A DNA stretch of 64,000 bases, from the NCBI GenBank assembly GCA_030601885.1, contig JAUWAU010000024.1:1-64000 (forward strand), written 5' to 3'. The notes beneath the pieces are model-generated. The model was given only the letters and a program-made list of their open reading frames with translations, was not told where the DNA came from and ran no database searches. Below, piece by piece: positions 35,375 through 43,503 of this stretch; position 1 is the stretch's first letter; each line of letters starts with the position of its first letter. Origin of the DNA: Armatimonadota bacterium. Its GTDB lineage: Bacteria; Armatimonadota; Zipacnadia; JAUWAU01. A program made the translations under genes and the position numbers.

Positions 35375-36388
35375 CTACTGCTGCCCGCGTTGCCATTTCA
35401 GCGGGAGGTCCGGTTCTTCCAGCATCGCGCGGCACAGCCCAACGCCGTCGCAGGTGCCCTCGGCCAACAGCCGCTCCGCCGTCGCCAAGGTGCGGATGCC
35501 GCCGGTCAGGATCAAAGGGCAACGAATCTCTGGCCGGATGGCTCTCGCCTCACGCTCGAAGAAAACGACCTCGCCTTTCTCCTTCAGCTCCTGTTCGCGG
35601 AAGGCGATGGGGATGGTCTCTGCAATGCCCCCGCTGAGCTCGATGGCGGCGATGCCCATCTCGTCGAGCATCTTGCAGATCGCCAACGCCTCGCCCTCCG
35701 TCAGCCCCTCGGGATGGAAGTCCGAGACGTTCTGCTTCACGAGAATCGGATAGTCGTCGCCCACGTCCTCGCGCATGGCGCGATACACGGCGGCAATGAA
35801 GGCGCGTCGCTTCTCCGGCGTGCCGCCCCAGTGATCCGTGCGCCGATTCGTGAGCGCAGAGTTGAACTGGCTGATGAGATACCCATGCGCGGAATGAATC
35901 TGGACGCCGTCGAAGCCGGCCTTTTTGCAGCGGCCCGCCGCCTTGGCGAAGTCGTCGATGATGCGCTCGATGTCGGAGGCGGACAGTTCCTCCGGGAGGA
36001 AATCCGCGTCATCGGCCTCCACTGGCGACGGGCACAGCGGCCTGATGTGCTTGTGCTCGGGATTGACCTGCCGCCCGCCGTGGTTAAGCTGGCAGACGAT
36101 CGGCGTCCCGTGGGCCTGAGAGGCCTCGGCCATCCGCGTGAACGCGGGAAGGAAGTCGTCGCTATAGAACGCCGTCATCGTGTCACTGCAGCGACCCTCA
36201 ATGCTGACCGCGGTGTGACCGGTGATGATCAGGCCCACCCCACCGGCGGCGACCTTCGCGTACAGCTCAATCATCTCTTCGGTGGGACAGCCGACATCGA
36301 GCTCGGCGGCCGACTCACCTGTAGCGGAACGGACCAGTCGGTTCCTTGCCTGGATGTTGCCAATCTGCAGCGGGGAGAATAGGGTCAT
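35375..36388 (-). CDS. Old Yellow Enzyme-type NADH:flavin oxidoreductase
   Basis: A 337-residue FMN TIM-barrel oxidoreductase (OYE family) that reduces activated double bonds or demethylates small substrates with NAD(P)H. The start MTLFSPLQIGNIQARNRLVRSATGES, CQLNHGGRQ, FDGVQIHSAHGYLISQFNSALTNRRTDHWGGTPEKRRAF and the end motif ILTGGIRTLATAERLLAEGTCDGVGLCRAMLEEPDLP are all diagnostic. The HSAHGYLISQF segment holds the substrate-binding His pair. It lacks the 4Fe-4S and second flavin domain of the larger 2,4-dienoyl-CoA reductase type. GGAGG lies 6 bases before the ATG at 36388. Neighbours are the GHL protein and a QueG-like gene on the same strand. Confidence 0.9.
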   Translation of the reverse strand: MTLFSPLQIGNIQARNRLVRSATGESAAELDVGCPTEEMIELYAKVAAGGVGLIITGHTAVSIEGRCSDTMTAFYSDDFLPAFTRMAEASQAHGTPIVCQLNHGGRQVNPEHKHIRPLCPSPVEADDADFLPEELSASDIERIIDDFAKAAGRCKKAGFDGVQIHSAHGYLISQFNSALTNRRTDHWGGTPEKRRAFIAAVYRAMREDVGDDYPILVKQNVSDFHPEGLTEGEALAICKMLDEMGIAAIELSGGIAETIPIAFREQELKEKGEVVFFEREARAIRPEIRCPLILTGGIRTLATAERLLAEGTCDGVGLCRAMLEEPDLPLKWQRGQQ

Positions 36389-36531
36389 TGGGGACCTCCA
36401 AACAGGACGACACATTCCTTGGCGGAGCGTCGTGCAGTGCATTATAGCTTCACGATCATGTGGAGGTCAAAAGACACAGGGCATTTGGGGTTGGTGGAGG
36501 GTTGACCCCAATGTCGCGCGGGCCTCGTGCG

Positions 36532-37470
36532 CTATCTGCCGTCTGGCCGCGGATCCTTGGACCACGTAAGTGCCCGTCTTGCATTCGCATGCCAGCGCGC
36601 GAGGTTCTCCGGGGGAATGTACGGGAACCGGGGCTGGACGATGGCTCTGTAGGTTTCCTCGTCCATGTTCGCTAATGCATCCGGCCTGAGGCACGAGGCG
36701 ATCTTGGCCACCCACGGCGCTTTCTCCACCGGGTCCCATGTTCCCGCATTCAAGGGGCAGACCTCTTGACAAACGTCACAGCCATAGATCCACTGTCCCA
36801 TCCTCTGCCACAAATGTGGCGCAACGGGTTCCGGGGCATCGTAGGTCAGGTATGCGATGCAGTGATCCCATCGCATGACGAACGGTTCGAGAAGAGCCCC
36901 CGTGGGGCACGCCTCGATACACGCCCGACAACCCTCGGGGCAGGCGGGCTCCAGCGTCGGCATGCCGCACGGGAGATCCACATCCACCAGCCAGCTTTGG
37001 AGATTGATCCACGACCCGTGTTCGGAATAGGCGAAGTTGTTCTTCCCGAAACGCGTGACGCCGCTCCTCGCCGCCGCCCATCGATCCGGCACGCCGCCCC
37101 GTCGCACCCGTAGGCCCATCTTCTCAAGGGCGTGCTCCATCTTTTTCCGAATGTCATGGTCGGGACATTCGCGGTAGTGCCAGTCGCACAGGTACTCTCG
37201 GCCAATATGCCCGGTCAAGCCCTCCGGAATCTCATACTTCCCATAGCGCCGCACACACACGATGATCGAGCTGGCCCACGGCGCCGAGGACTGCGGATCT
37301 GCCAGCCTGTTGAGCTTCCGGTACAGATGAGCCGCTTCAGGGAAGCGATCCGCTCCTTCCTCAACAGCGCGCCTGAACTCATCGAATGGCTCTACCGCGG
37401 TGACGCCACAGGCCGTGTACCCCAGGTCGTGCGCAAGTCGCTGGATCTCAGCGAGCAGCCCTCCGTTCAA
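36532..37470 (-). CDS. QueG-like epoxyqueuosine reductase / cobamide 4Fe-4S protein
   Basis: A 312-residue iron-sulfur protein of the QueG family. It has two [4Fe-4S] motifs, CPEGCRACIEACPTGAL and CDVCQEVCPLN, and N-terminal LAHDLGYTACGVTAVEP. True QueG reduces epoxyqueuosine to queuosine in tRNA with a cobalamin cofactor. The family's RYAWGRDYH-like segment appears as REYLCDWHYREC, only partly conserved, and no other queuosine gene is near, so a related cobamide-dependent reductase is possible. The start is a TTG with AGGAGA 10 bases upstream. GC content and context look like its neighbours. Confidence 0.72.
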   Translation of the reverse strand: MNGGLLAEIQRLAHDLGYTACGVTAVEPFDEFRRAVEEGADRFPEAAHLYRKLNRLADPQSSAPWASSIIVCVRRYGKYEIPEGLTGHIGREYLCDWHYRECPDHDIRKKMEHALEKMGLRVRRGGVPDRWAAARSGVTRFGKNNFAYSEHGSWINLQSWLVDVDLPCGMPTLEPACPEGCRACIEACPTGALLEPFVMRWDHCIAYLTYDAPEPVAPHLWQRMGQWIYGCDVCQEVCPLNAGTWDPVEKAPWVAKIASCLRPDALANMDEETYRAIVQPRFPYIPPENLARWHANARRALTWSKDPRPDGR

Positions 37471-37746
37471 GGCTTTCCCATCTCCTGCTGCACACGCACG
37501 AGCTTTGCATCGTTACAGACCTGTTCCCGGCCGCATCACTGTCTGTTGCGCACTGGCAGGTGCGTATCCTGCACACCTTGTCGTTCACCCGGGGTCGCAT
37601 TCACCTTCATCTGTTGCCTCATGCACGGCAGGCTCTCGGTCCGGTCCGGGAATGCTCCTCCGTGGCAGCCGACGCGAAGCAGCACTCCTGCGTGGCAGCT
37701 CTGCAGCGGATTCCACGCCTCTGCCAGGTATACATCCCGACGTCGC

Positions 37747-37781
37747 CATGGCTGGTTCAGCCACCCGGAAACGATGAAGAT
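37747..37781 (-). repeat. Dispersed repeat B copy 2 (truncated)
   Basis: A perfect hairpin TGGCTG-GTT-CAGCCA followed by CCCGGAAACGATGAAGAT. The hairpin stem differs from the one at 30296 (TGGCCC/GGGCCA), yet both arms change together. The copy stops at GATGAAGAT. Confidence 0.8.
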
Positions 37782-37804
37782 GGGCCCGGCGGGGGGCTGG
37801 GGGC

Positions 37805-37892
37805 CGCCGGAGCAAGCTGCTCCGGCTACAACTCGTGCTACGTAGCGAAGGGTCGCTACTTCGCAGAGTAGTACGGGTGGGCCGACGGGCCG
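37805..37892 (-). repeat. Dispersed repeat A, full copy
   Basis: Read on the minus strand it matches 40650-40733 almost base for base from CCCGTCGGCCCACCCGTAC through GAAGTAGCGACCCTTCGCTA to GCACGAGTTGTAGCCGGAGC. It then ends in the AGCTTGCTCCGGCGGCCC hairpin of 319-345. Confidence 0.85.
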
Positions 37893-37893
37893 A

Positions 37894-38061
37894 ATCTTCG
37901 AAGCAGTGCGCCATGGCTGGTTCAGCCACCCGGAAACGATGAAGATCTCCGCGCTGAGGTTCGCGGGCTCTCTCTACTGAGGCAAGCGACTCCGCCGAAG
38001 CGGCTATGTCGCTCGCGCGAAGGCGGAAGGCTGGTGGGGAAGGGCATCCCCGCCCTACAAC
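37894..38061 (-). repeat. Dispersed repeat B copy 3 with modules D and C
   Basis: TCTTCGAAGCAGTGCGCCA, the hairpin TGGCTG-GTT-CAGCCA, CCCGGAAACGATGAAGATCT, CTACTGAGGCAAG, then module D (37988-38030, compare 14423-14500), then module C GTGGGGA-AGGGCA-TCCCCGCC with CTACAA. The B-to-C order equals that at 30270-30402, with D inserted between them. Confidence 0.8.
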
Positions 38062-38162
38062 ACGGAAGCAACCAAATCTTCGAAGCAATTTGGTCCGGAC
38101 ATCGAAGCGCACCCGAAACTGTGGCCTCCTCGCCGCTGGTGCGAAAGCGGCCGGGAGCACGC

Positions 38163-38406
38163 GAGGCAGACTGTCTCTTTGTGCGATGTCCAGCACATCA
38201 AGCAGGTGCCGGGTGGGAAGACGGACGTGAAGGACTGTGAGTGGCTGGCGGAGCTGAGTGATCGGATCGAAGCGCTGGTGGCGTCCGAGCCGCTTCAGGA
38301 AAGGCTGCAGGAGATCACTGACGCCAACCGCCCCGGCGATGCTCTTCAGGCGTGGGCGAAGAACCCGCCGGCCGTCACCAAGATCCTCGTGGACCTCGAC
38401 AGATAG
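38163..38406 (+). pseudogene. IS110-family transposase remnant
   Basis: The frame reads VQHIKQVPGGKTDVKDCEWLAEL, which matches the IS110-type transposase segment usually written N-HxK-VPGRKTDVKD-EW-A-L, holding the conserved DEDD-region aspartate. The rest of the ORF (SDRIEALVASEPLQERLQEI ... ILVDLDR) does not resemble the family, and no start, N-terminus or catalytic serine domain is present. This is a fragment of a degraded insertion sequence, now fused to unrelated sequence. No ends or target duplication are visible. Confidence 0.75.
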
Positions 38407-38415
38407 CCCTCGGTC

Positions 38416-39684
38416 CTATACGTTCTCCGGCCACGGCTTCCCAGGCAGTTGAGTCGGGTCGATCGGGACATCGCCCAGCCCGTACTCCGTCGGCCCGAGT
38501 CGCATGTCGGACTCCATCATGTCGTCCCAGGTGACCAGCTTCCCGGTGTAGGCCGATGTCCTCCCCATAATGGCCGTCAGCGTTGACTCGGCAACGTTCT
38601 GCGCCTCGTTGAGCGGCTCGCCGGTGCGAATGCTCTTCAGCAGATCGATGTGCTCCTGTGTCTTCGCGGGCGGAGTCTTCGGGCCCTCGTAGCGCCAGAG
38701 CATCTCGCCGTTCAGGTCCCGGATCTCCCCCTTGCAGTTCGTCCAGCCCTTCGTCCCCACCAGATGCTCCGACACGTTCCTGGCGCAGTCCACGATCTGC
38801 CGGCACATGCTCTCGCAGTGCACGCCGTTGGCGTATTCGTAGTCCACCGCGAAGAAATCGTAGATGTCGCCCACCTGCCGGCGCACCCGCGCTCCCATCC
38901 CGAGGGCCTTCACCGGATGCGCCCCGAAGAACCAGTCGCACACGTCGATGTTGTGCACGTGCTGCTCCACGATGTGGTCGCCCGAGAGCCACAGGAAGTT
39001 GAACCAACTGCGCATCTGGAACTCCATGTCCGACCAGCCCGGCTCGCGCGGGTTGAACCTGACCGGGTTCCCGCACCAGTAGCACCGCATCGCTACGATC
39101 TCGCCGATCATACCGTCCGCCACTCGTTTCTGGGTCTCCACATACGGATGCTCATGCCGCCGCTGCGTGCCGGCCACCACGCTCAGGCCCTTCTTCTTCG
39201 CCTCCTCCCCGGCGTCCATGATCATCCGGGCGCCGACCGGGTCAACCGCCACCGGCTTCTCCATGAAGACGTGCTTGCCGGCGTCCACTGCCGCGGCGAA
39301 CTGCGCGGGGCGGAAGTGTGGCGGAGTGGCCATCAGGACGATGTCCACGTCCGTGTCGAGCACCTTCTCGTAGGCATCGAAGCCGACGAACTGAAGGATA
39401 TCGTCGGTTGCCGCGCCCCTCTTCTTGAGCCCGTCCAGAGTCCTCCCGAACTTGTCCTCGAAGAGGTCAGCGATAGCAATGAACTGCACCGCCGGGTCGG
39501 CACTCAGCAAGTCCCTCGCAGCCCCGCTTCCCCGGCCCCCGCACCCGATCAGACCAGCCTTCAGCGGCCGCTTGTCCTCCTGTGCCCGAAGAATCCCCGG
39601 CCCGATGCTCGCCGCCGCCGTCCCTACTGCGGCCGTCCTAATGAATTGGCGTCTCGACATATCTCCTGTTGCGTTGTTCTTCAT
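38416..39684 (-). CDS. Tat-exported Gfo/Idh/MocA oxidoreductase
   Basis: A 422-residue NAD(P)-binding oxidoreductase of the Gfo/Idh/MocA family. The N-terminus is a Tat signal (MSRRQFIRTAAVGTAAASIGPGILRAQE). Rossmann motif GLIGCGGRGSGAARDLL, the catalytic EKP in MEKPVAVDPVGAR, and the C-terminal helix of the family are present; GTQRRHEHPYVETQKR is typical of the Tat-exported planctomycete subgroup. The sugar substrate is unknown. AGGAGG sits 6 bases before the ATG at 39684. The DUF1080 gene lies 42 bp upstream on the same strand and is a frequent partner of this subgroup. Confidence 0.9.
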   Translation of the reverse strand: MKNNATGDMSRRQFIRTAAVGTAAASIGPGILRAQEDKRPLKAGLIGCGGRGSGAARDLLSADPAVQFIAIADLFEDKFGRTLDGLKKRGAATDDILQFVGFDAYEKVLDTDVDIVLMATPPHFRPAQFAAAVDAGKHVFMEKPVAVDPVGARMIMDAGEEAKKKGLSVVAGTQRRHEHPYVETQKRVADGMIGEIVAMRCYWCGNPVRFNPREPGWSDMEFQMRSWFNFLWLSGDHIVEQHVHNIDVCDWFFGAHPVKALGMGARVRRQVGDIYDFFAVDYEYANGVHCESMCRQIVDCARNVSEHLVGTKGWTNCKGEIRDLNGEMLWRYEGPKTPPAKTQEHIDLLKSIRTGEPLNEAQNVAESTLTAIMGRTSAYTGKLVTWDDMMESDMRLGPTEYGLGDVPIDPTQLPGKPWPENV

Positions 39685-39726
39685 GTGCGCCCTCCTTGTG
39701 TTGGGCGAGTACGGTTGGCGACCCCG

Positions 39727-40527
39727 CTATGGCTTCAACGGGCGAATGCGGACGTTGCGGTAAGCCACTGGCCCGTGGTCGCCCTGCAGCATCAGCGGCC
39801 CTTCAGTGCGCTCGGGGCCCGGCATCGACGCCCGCGTCGGCCCGCCGAGCTCGACGTTCTCGTGAATCACCTGGCCATTGTGGATTACCTTCACGAACTT
39901 GGCGTTCTCGGTCTTATTTCCATTCGCGTCGAAGCGCGGCGCGCGGAAGATCACGTCGAAAGTCTGCCACTGCCCCGGCGCCTTGCTGGCGTTGACCCGC
40001 GGCGGCGCGCCGCCCACCGGCTTCTTGTCGATCCACTGGCAATAGATGCCTCCGCAGTCCGAGTACTTCAGCTCCTTCACGCCCCAGCTATCGAGCACCT
40101 GGATCTCGTAGTGGCCCATGAAGTACACCCCAGAATTCGACCCCTTGGGCACGACGAACTCGATGTGCGCCTCGCAGTCGCCGTGTTTGAGATCGGTGGC
40201 GATGTTCGCGGTCCGGCCTGTATCGCCGTTGACGAAGATGCCTTCACCGGGCTCGATGGCGAAGTGCGTCTCATCGTCGGCTTTCGGTGTCACCTCGGCT
40301 GCCACGCGCCACTCATGCTTTCCGTCTTGACTCAACGCCCGCCATCCGCTGAGGTCGCGACCATTGAACAGCTCCATCCAGCCACTTTCACTCCTGCTGT
40401 TGGGCATGTCGGCCCTCCCGGTGCAACAGAATGAGATCGAAAGAAGCGTGACGCACACCAGAATCGCAAGTGCACTGAGGCCACGGGACACGCGTGGCCA
40501 GACGATCGATGAGTGTCTAGGATGCAT
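39727..40527 (-). CDS. DUF1080 / 3-keto-disaccharide hydrolase-like protein
   Basis: A 266-residue secreted protein of the DUF1080 family (beta-jelly roll; some members cleave 3-keto-glycosides). Signal segment LSALAILVCVTLLSISFCCTG is followed by WMELFNGRDLSGWR, AIEPGEGIFVNGDTGRTANIATDLKHGDCEAHIEFVVPKGSNSGVYFMGHYEIQVLDSWG and the end LQGDHGPVAYRNVRIRPL, all diagnostic. GAGGTGA lies just before the ATG at 40527. It precedes the Gfo/Idh/MocA gene by 42 bp; the pair fits a 3-keto-sugar pathway in which one enzyme oxidises and the other cleaves, which is inference from known systems. Confidence 0.88.
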   Translation of the reverse strand: MHPRHSSIVWPRVSRGLSALAILVCVTLLSISFCCTGRADMPNSRSESGWMELFNGRDLSGWRALSQDGKHEWRVAAEVTPKADDETHFAIEPGEGIFVNGDTGRTANIATDLKHGDCEAHIEFVVPKGSNSGVYFMGHYEIQVLDSWGVKELKYSDCGGIYCQWIDKKPVGGAPPRVNASKAPGQWQTFDVIFRAPRFDANGNKTENAKFVKVIHNGQVIHENVELGGPTRASMPGPERTEGPLMLQGDHGPVAYRNVRIRPLKP

Positions 40528-40889
40528 ACCGGTCACCTCTTTCACAGCCTTCCGCGCCCAGAGACGCCTGGCTCCGGCAATTCCGATCACCTGGTGAGTA
40601 CGCCAGGAGCCAGCCGATTTCCTTCCTTCGGACTGGTTTGAAGATTTCGCCCGTCGGCCCACCCGTACTACTCTGCGAAGTAGCGACCCTTCGCTACGTA
40701 GCACGAGTTGTAGCCGGAGCTGCCAGCTCCGGCGACGCTCAAACTCCCCGCATGAGCCCCCCTCACCGCGGCCGCGGTGGCATTGTAGGTGAGCACCGGT
40801 GGCTCGCCAACCGCATCCGGTGGCCTCTCCACGAGTGCCGCGTCTACATAACGTACAGGTGTTCCGGCGGGTGAGGCCCCGCCCTTTGC
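40528..40889. other. Intergenic region with repeat A
   Basis: No gene is supported. It holds the full repeat A copy (40650-40733). The rest, apart from the DUF1080 ribosome binding site, shows nothing recognisable. Confidence 0.6.
40650..40733 (+). repeat. Dispersed repeat A, full copy
   Basis: Runs from CCCGTCGGCCCACCCGTAC through CTCTGCGAAGTAGCGACCC and TTCGCTACGTAGCACGAGT to TTGTAGCCGGAGC, then a hairpin GCCGGAGCT-GCC-AGCTCCGGC. The hairpin replaces the GCCGGAGCA-GCT-TGCTCCGGC of the copies at 319 and 37805 with a paired A-T to T-A swap. Confidence 0.85.
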
Positions 40890-42002
40890 TCACACCCGCA
40901 GCGGATACTTGCCGAACTCCCGGCACGCCTCGTAGAACGCAAAGATGTTCTCAACGGGCGTGGCGGGCACGATCTCGGACGAGGACCCAATGAAGAAGCC
41001 GCCGCCGCGTCCCGCATCGTGCAGCAATTGCCTGGTGCCGTCGCGAACGTCGCCCACTGATCCAAGCGGCAGAAGCTGCGAGCAGTCCATCCCCCCCACC
41101 AGGATCAGATTCCTCCCGTAGCGTTTCTTCAAGGCCGCAATGTCATTCCCAGCGAGCGGCTCCAGCGGATTGAGCCCCGCTACGCCGGACTCCAGCAGGT
41201 CGTCCACGATGTCCATCACATACCCGTCAGTGTGGAAGATGACCTTTATCCCCGCCTTCACCAGTGGCTCACATAGACGCGTCAAGTAGGGAAAGAACAG
41301 CTCCTGCAGCATCGCCGGCGAGAACATGGTGCGTCCTTTGTACGCAATGTCATCCCCGACGAAGAACAGCGGGCCGAGGTTGGCCTTGGCGTAGGCCTTC
41401 GCCCGCACGCAGTTCGCCGCGTTAAGCGTGGCAATGATCCGCTCGATGTCGTCGCGGGCGTCGTAGAGGGCGGTGGCGAAAAGCTGCAGCCCCATCATGC
41501 CGTACGCGGCATGGAAGCCAACTCCGCAGCCCGGTACGAACAGCGTCTGCGGCGCAAACGTGCCCCGAATGCCGGCGGCACGCTCCACTTCGGGCCAGAT
41601 ATCCTCTTCCCGCGGCGGGTCCCGTCGCCAGGCTTTCACATCCATCAGCGACTTGATCGGGTACTCGACGACCCAGTTCGTCCTCCCCGAGATCTTCCGC
41701 TTGTGGGTCTCGCTCTCTATCTCCTGCCCCTCGCTCCCCGGCGGCTGCGGCATGTAGACGCTGCGGCACATGTCGATCTCGAGGCCGTTGAAGACCCGCG
41801 CGGTGGCCACGACTCGGTCTTCTTCTCCCGGCGCGAACTGCTGATAGATCGGCCAGGAGTCGATGAAGTCCCATATCGGCACCCGATCCGGCTCTCGGAA
41901 CTCCGCCGCCGTCATGATGCGGTCGTAGACGCGGGAATCGAGCACCTCGTCCACGCGTTCTGCATCGAGCGCTCGCTGTTTGATCTGCTGCTCTTCCGAC
42001 AT
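40890..42002 (-). CDS. UroD/MtaA-fold protein 1
   Basis: A 370-residue uroporphyrinogen decarboxylase-superfamily protein. Features are EPDRVPIWDFIDSWPIYQQF, PGCGVGFHAAYGMMGLQLFATALYD, FSPAMLQELFFPYLTRLCEPLVKAGIKVIFHTDGYVMDIVDDLLESGVAGLNPLEPLAGNDIAALKKRYG, and VPATPVENIFAFYEACREFG. The HTDG site is like other non-haem members, which act as corrinoid or other methyltransferases or have unknown roles; the arginines of haem UroD are not recognisable. The start ATG at 42002 lies on a 20-base repeat end also found at 30416, and it has no clear ribosome binding site, so the 29 N-terminal residues before the conserved MTAAEFREPDRVP may be doubtful. Confidence 0.8.
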   Translation of the reverse strand: MSEEQQIKQRALDAERVDEVLDSRVYDRIMTAAEFREPDRVPIWDFIDSWPIYQQFAPGEEDRVVATARVFNGLEIDMCRSVYMPQPPGSEGQEIESETHKRKISGRTNWVVEYPIKSLMDVKAWRRDPPREEDIWPEVERAAGIRGTFAPQTLFVPGCGVGFHAAYGMMGLQLFATALYDARDDIERIIATLNAANCVRAKAYAKANLGPLFFVGDDIAYKGRTMFSPAMLQELFFPYLTRLCEPLVKAGIKVIFHTDGYVMDIVDDLLESGVAGLNPLEPLAGNDIAALKKRYGRNLILVGGMDCSQLLPLGSVGDVRDGTRQLLHDAGRGGGFFIGSSSEIVPATPVENIFAFYEACREFGKYPLRV

Positions 42003-42139
42003 GCTCTACCCCGAAGATTTGGTCGTGTGCCTTTCTGTAGGCGAGCACCTGTCGCCGACGCGCCATAGCCGCTATGGCGACGGAGCGTGGCTCGCCGCCG
42101 TCCCTCTGTCGATCCCTGACAGATGGGTCAGCACAGCAA

Positions 42140-42193
42140 TCTTCATCGTTTCCGGGTGCCCCAAAGGGCCATGGAGAGCTGCCTCGAAGATTT
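42140..42193 (+). repeat. Dispersed repeat B copy 4
   Basis: ATCTTCATCGTTTCCGGG, then TGCCCC-AAA-GGGCCA (one mismatch in the stem), then TGGAGAGCTGCCTCGAAGAT. It is the reverse complement of the layout at 30270. Confidence 0.8.
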
Positions 42194-42275
42194 GGCTGCG
42201 GTGGCGTTGTAGCGCGGGGTCTCCGTCCCCCGCCTGGTTGCTGTGGCCGGCGGGGCTCTGGCGCCCCCTGCACCA

Positions 42276-42328
42276 TCTTCATCGTTTCCGGGTGCCCCTG
42301 CGGGGCATGGGCAACTGCTCCGAAGATC
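42276..42328 (+). repeat. Dispersed repeat B copy 5
   Basis: ATCTTCATCGTTTCCGGG, then the perfect hairpin TGCCCC-TGC-GGGGCA, then TGGGCAACTGCTCCGAAGAT. It is the third version of the hairpin stem. Confidence 0.8.
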
Positions 42329-42399
42329 TCGACGACTTCCCTGCTGTAAGGCGGGTGCGCCCACGCCCGCGTGCCGTCGGTCGCGAGGCGTGCATCCGA

Positions 42400-43347
42400 C
42401 TAGGGCAGAAGATGCCGCCGAACGATCTCCATCACCTGCCGCTTGTAGCCCCGTGCGCTGGCCGGATCGTGGCCTCGCCCGTGCCGAATGACGATGTACT
42501 TCTGCAGCTCGTAGAGCAGGTAGAACACCTGTCGAATCTGGGCCGGCGGCGAGGTGTCTCGCTCGGCGCCGTATCCCTCCCAGAACGCTGGCTCCGAGAT
42601 GCCGCAGTAGTCCAGAACGGCGAACTCGATCTCCGGATCGCCCCACAGCGCCCGATCCCAGTCCACTATGCCCGTGACCTTCCCGGTTTGGTCAACGAGG
42701 ATGTTCTGGTGCCAGATGTCCATGTGCAGTAAGCTCGCGGGGGCCGATCTATCGAAGAGGGCCACGTGCCGATCAAGTAGCGTCCGCAGCAGCCGACTCT
42801 CCTCGTCGTCGTAGTGCCCGACGGCGACGATGTCGTCGATCATCTTGTGCCACATGATCTCGAACGCGGCGGCCCAGCCCCGCTGGGGCTCCATCGGCTG
42901 GTGCTCTCCCAGGTAGCCGTACTGGTCAGCCGTCAAACGATGGACCTGCGCCAAGAAGTCGCCGACCTGCTTGAGGACGCAATCGTAGCGGACGCCTCGC
43001 ATCTCAGTCAGCGGCCGCCCCGGCAGGCGCTGCATGATGAGGAAGTCGCGGTCGATCAAGTCATGTGAGTCGTCGTAGGCGAGAATGGGCGCCGCCGGCA
43101 CCGTGGTCTCCGCGAGGACGAGAGCGTGGATGCCCGGCTCCTGCCGCATCATGTCTCGCTCGTAGAAGACGAAGACGGCAGCGCGCGGAGGGGCAATGCG
43201 CAGCACCAGCTCCTCATCGTCGGCGCTCACGAAGAACGAGGTATTGAACTTGCCGGTGGGGATCGGCTCAAAGGATAGCGCGCCGTCCAGGTGGGGGCGA
43301 TGGCGGCGGATCAGAGTTTCCAGGGCATCGAGGGCGAAGTCGTCCAT
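42400..43347 (-). CDS. APH-type phosphotransferase
   Basis: A 315-residue aminoglycoside-phosphotransferase/choline-kinase-fold enzyme. The catalytic loop is LLHMDIWHQNILVD (HxDxxxxN) and the metal-binding segment GIVDWDRALWGDPEIEFAVLDY (DxD-type). The nucleotide-binding N-lobe contains ELVLRIAPP. Such kinases phosphorylate hydroxyls of small molecules; resistance is only one use. No resistance context is present. The start at 43347 (ATG) gives MDDFALDAL; a TTG at 43362 is an alternative. It lies 156 bp downstream of UroD 2 on the same strand, after the DegT gene, which suggests it acts on a sugar or amino-sugar product of that group. Confidence 0.82.
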   Translation of the reverse strand: MDDFALDALETLIRRHRPHLDGALSFEPIPTGKFNTSFFVSADDEELVLRIAPPRAAVFVFYERDMMRQEPGIHALVLAETTVPAAPILAYDDSHDLIDRDFLIMQRLPGRPLTEMRGVRYDCVLKQVGDFLAQVHRLTADQYGYLGEHQPMEPQRGWAAAFEIMWHKMIDDIVAVGHYDDEESRLLRTLLDRHVALFDRSAPASLLHMDIWHQNILVDQTGKVTGIVDWDRALWGDPEIEFAVLDYCGISEPAFWEGYGAERDTSPPAQIRQVFYLLYELQKYIVIRHGRGHDPASARGYKRQVMEIVRRHLLP

Positions 43348-43503
43348 GGTGTGCTTGCCCAATCACCGGGGTCGCGGCGAGAACCAGATCGCCCGGCGCC
43401 GTCCCCCCGCCACTGCCGACAGGAACCGACGCCGTTGGATTTCACTCGTGCTTCCCACTCGCTCTGCTTCCCTGGGCGAACAGGCGGAGGTCCGGATGCC
43501 CGT

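Larger units (their letters stand above)
37471..38162. other. Repeat-rich intergenic region
   Basis: No gene is supported in this 690-bp gap. From 37747 to about 38090 it is a dense mosaic of repeats B, A, B, D and C in that order. The left part (37471-37746) shows no motif I recognise. The frames running through it are not protein-like. Confidence 0.6.
42003..42399. other. Intergenic region with two repeat B copies
   Basis: No gene is supported in these 397 bp. They contain 42001-42020 (a 20-base repeat end), repeat B at 42140-42193 and 42276-42328, and between them a C-like GTAGCGCGGGG segment near 42209-42232. The rest is plain. Confidence 0.6.

Noticed and set aside
37471-37746. A gene in the left part of the 37.5-38.1 kb gap
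   Set aside because: All frames look random, with no start signals or family resemblance.
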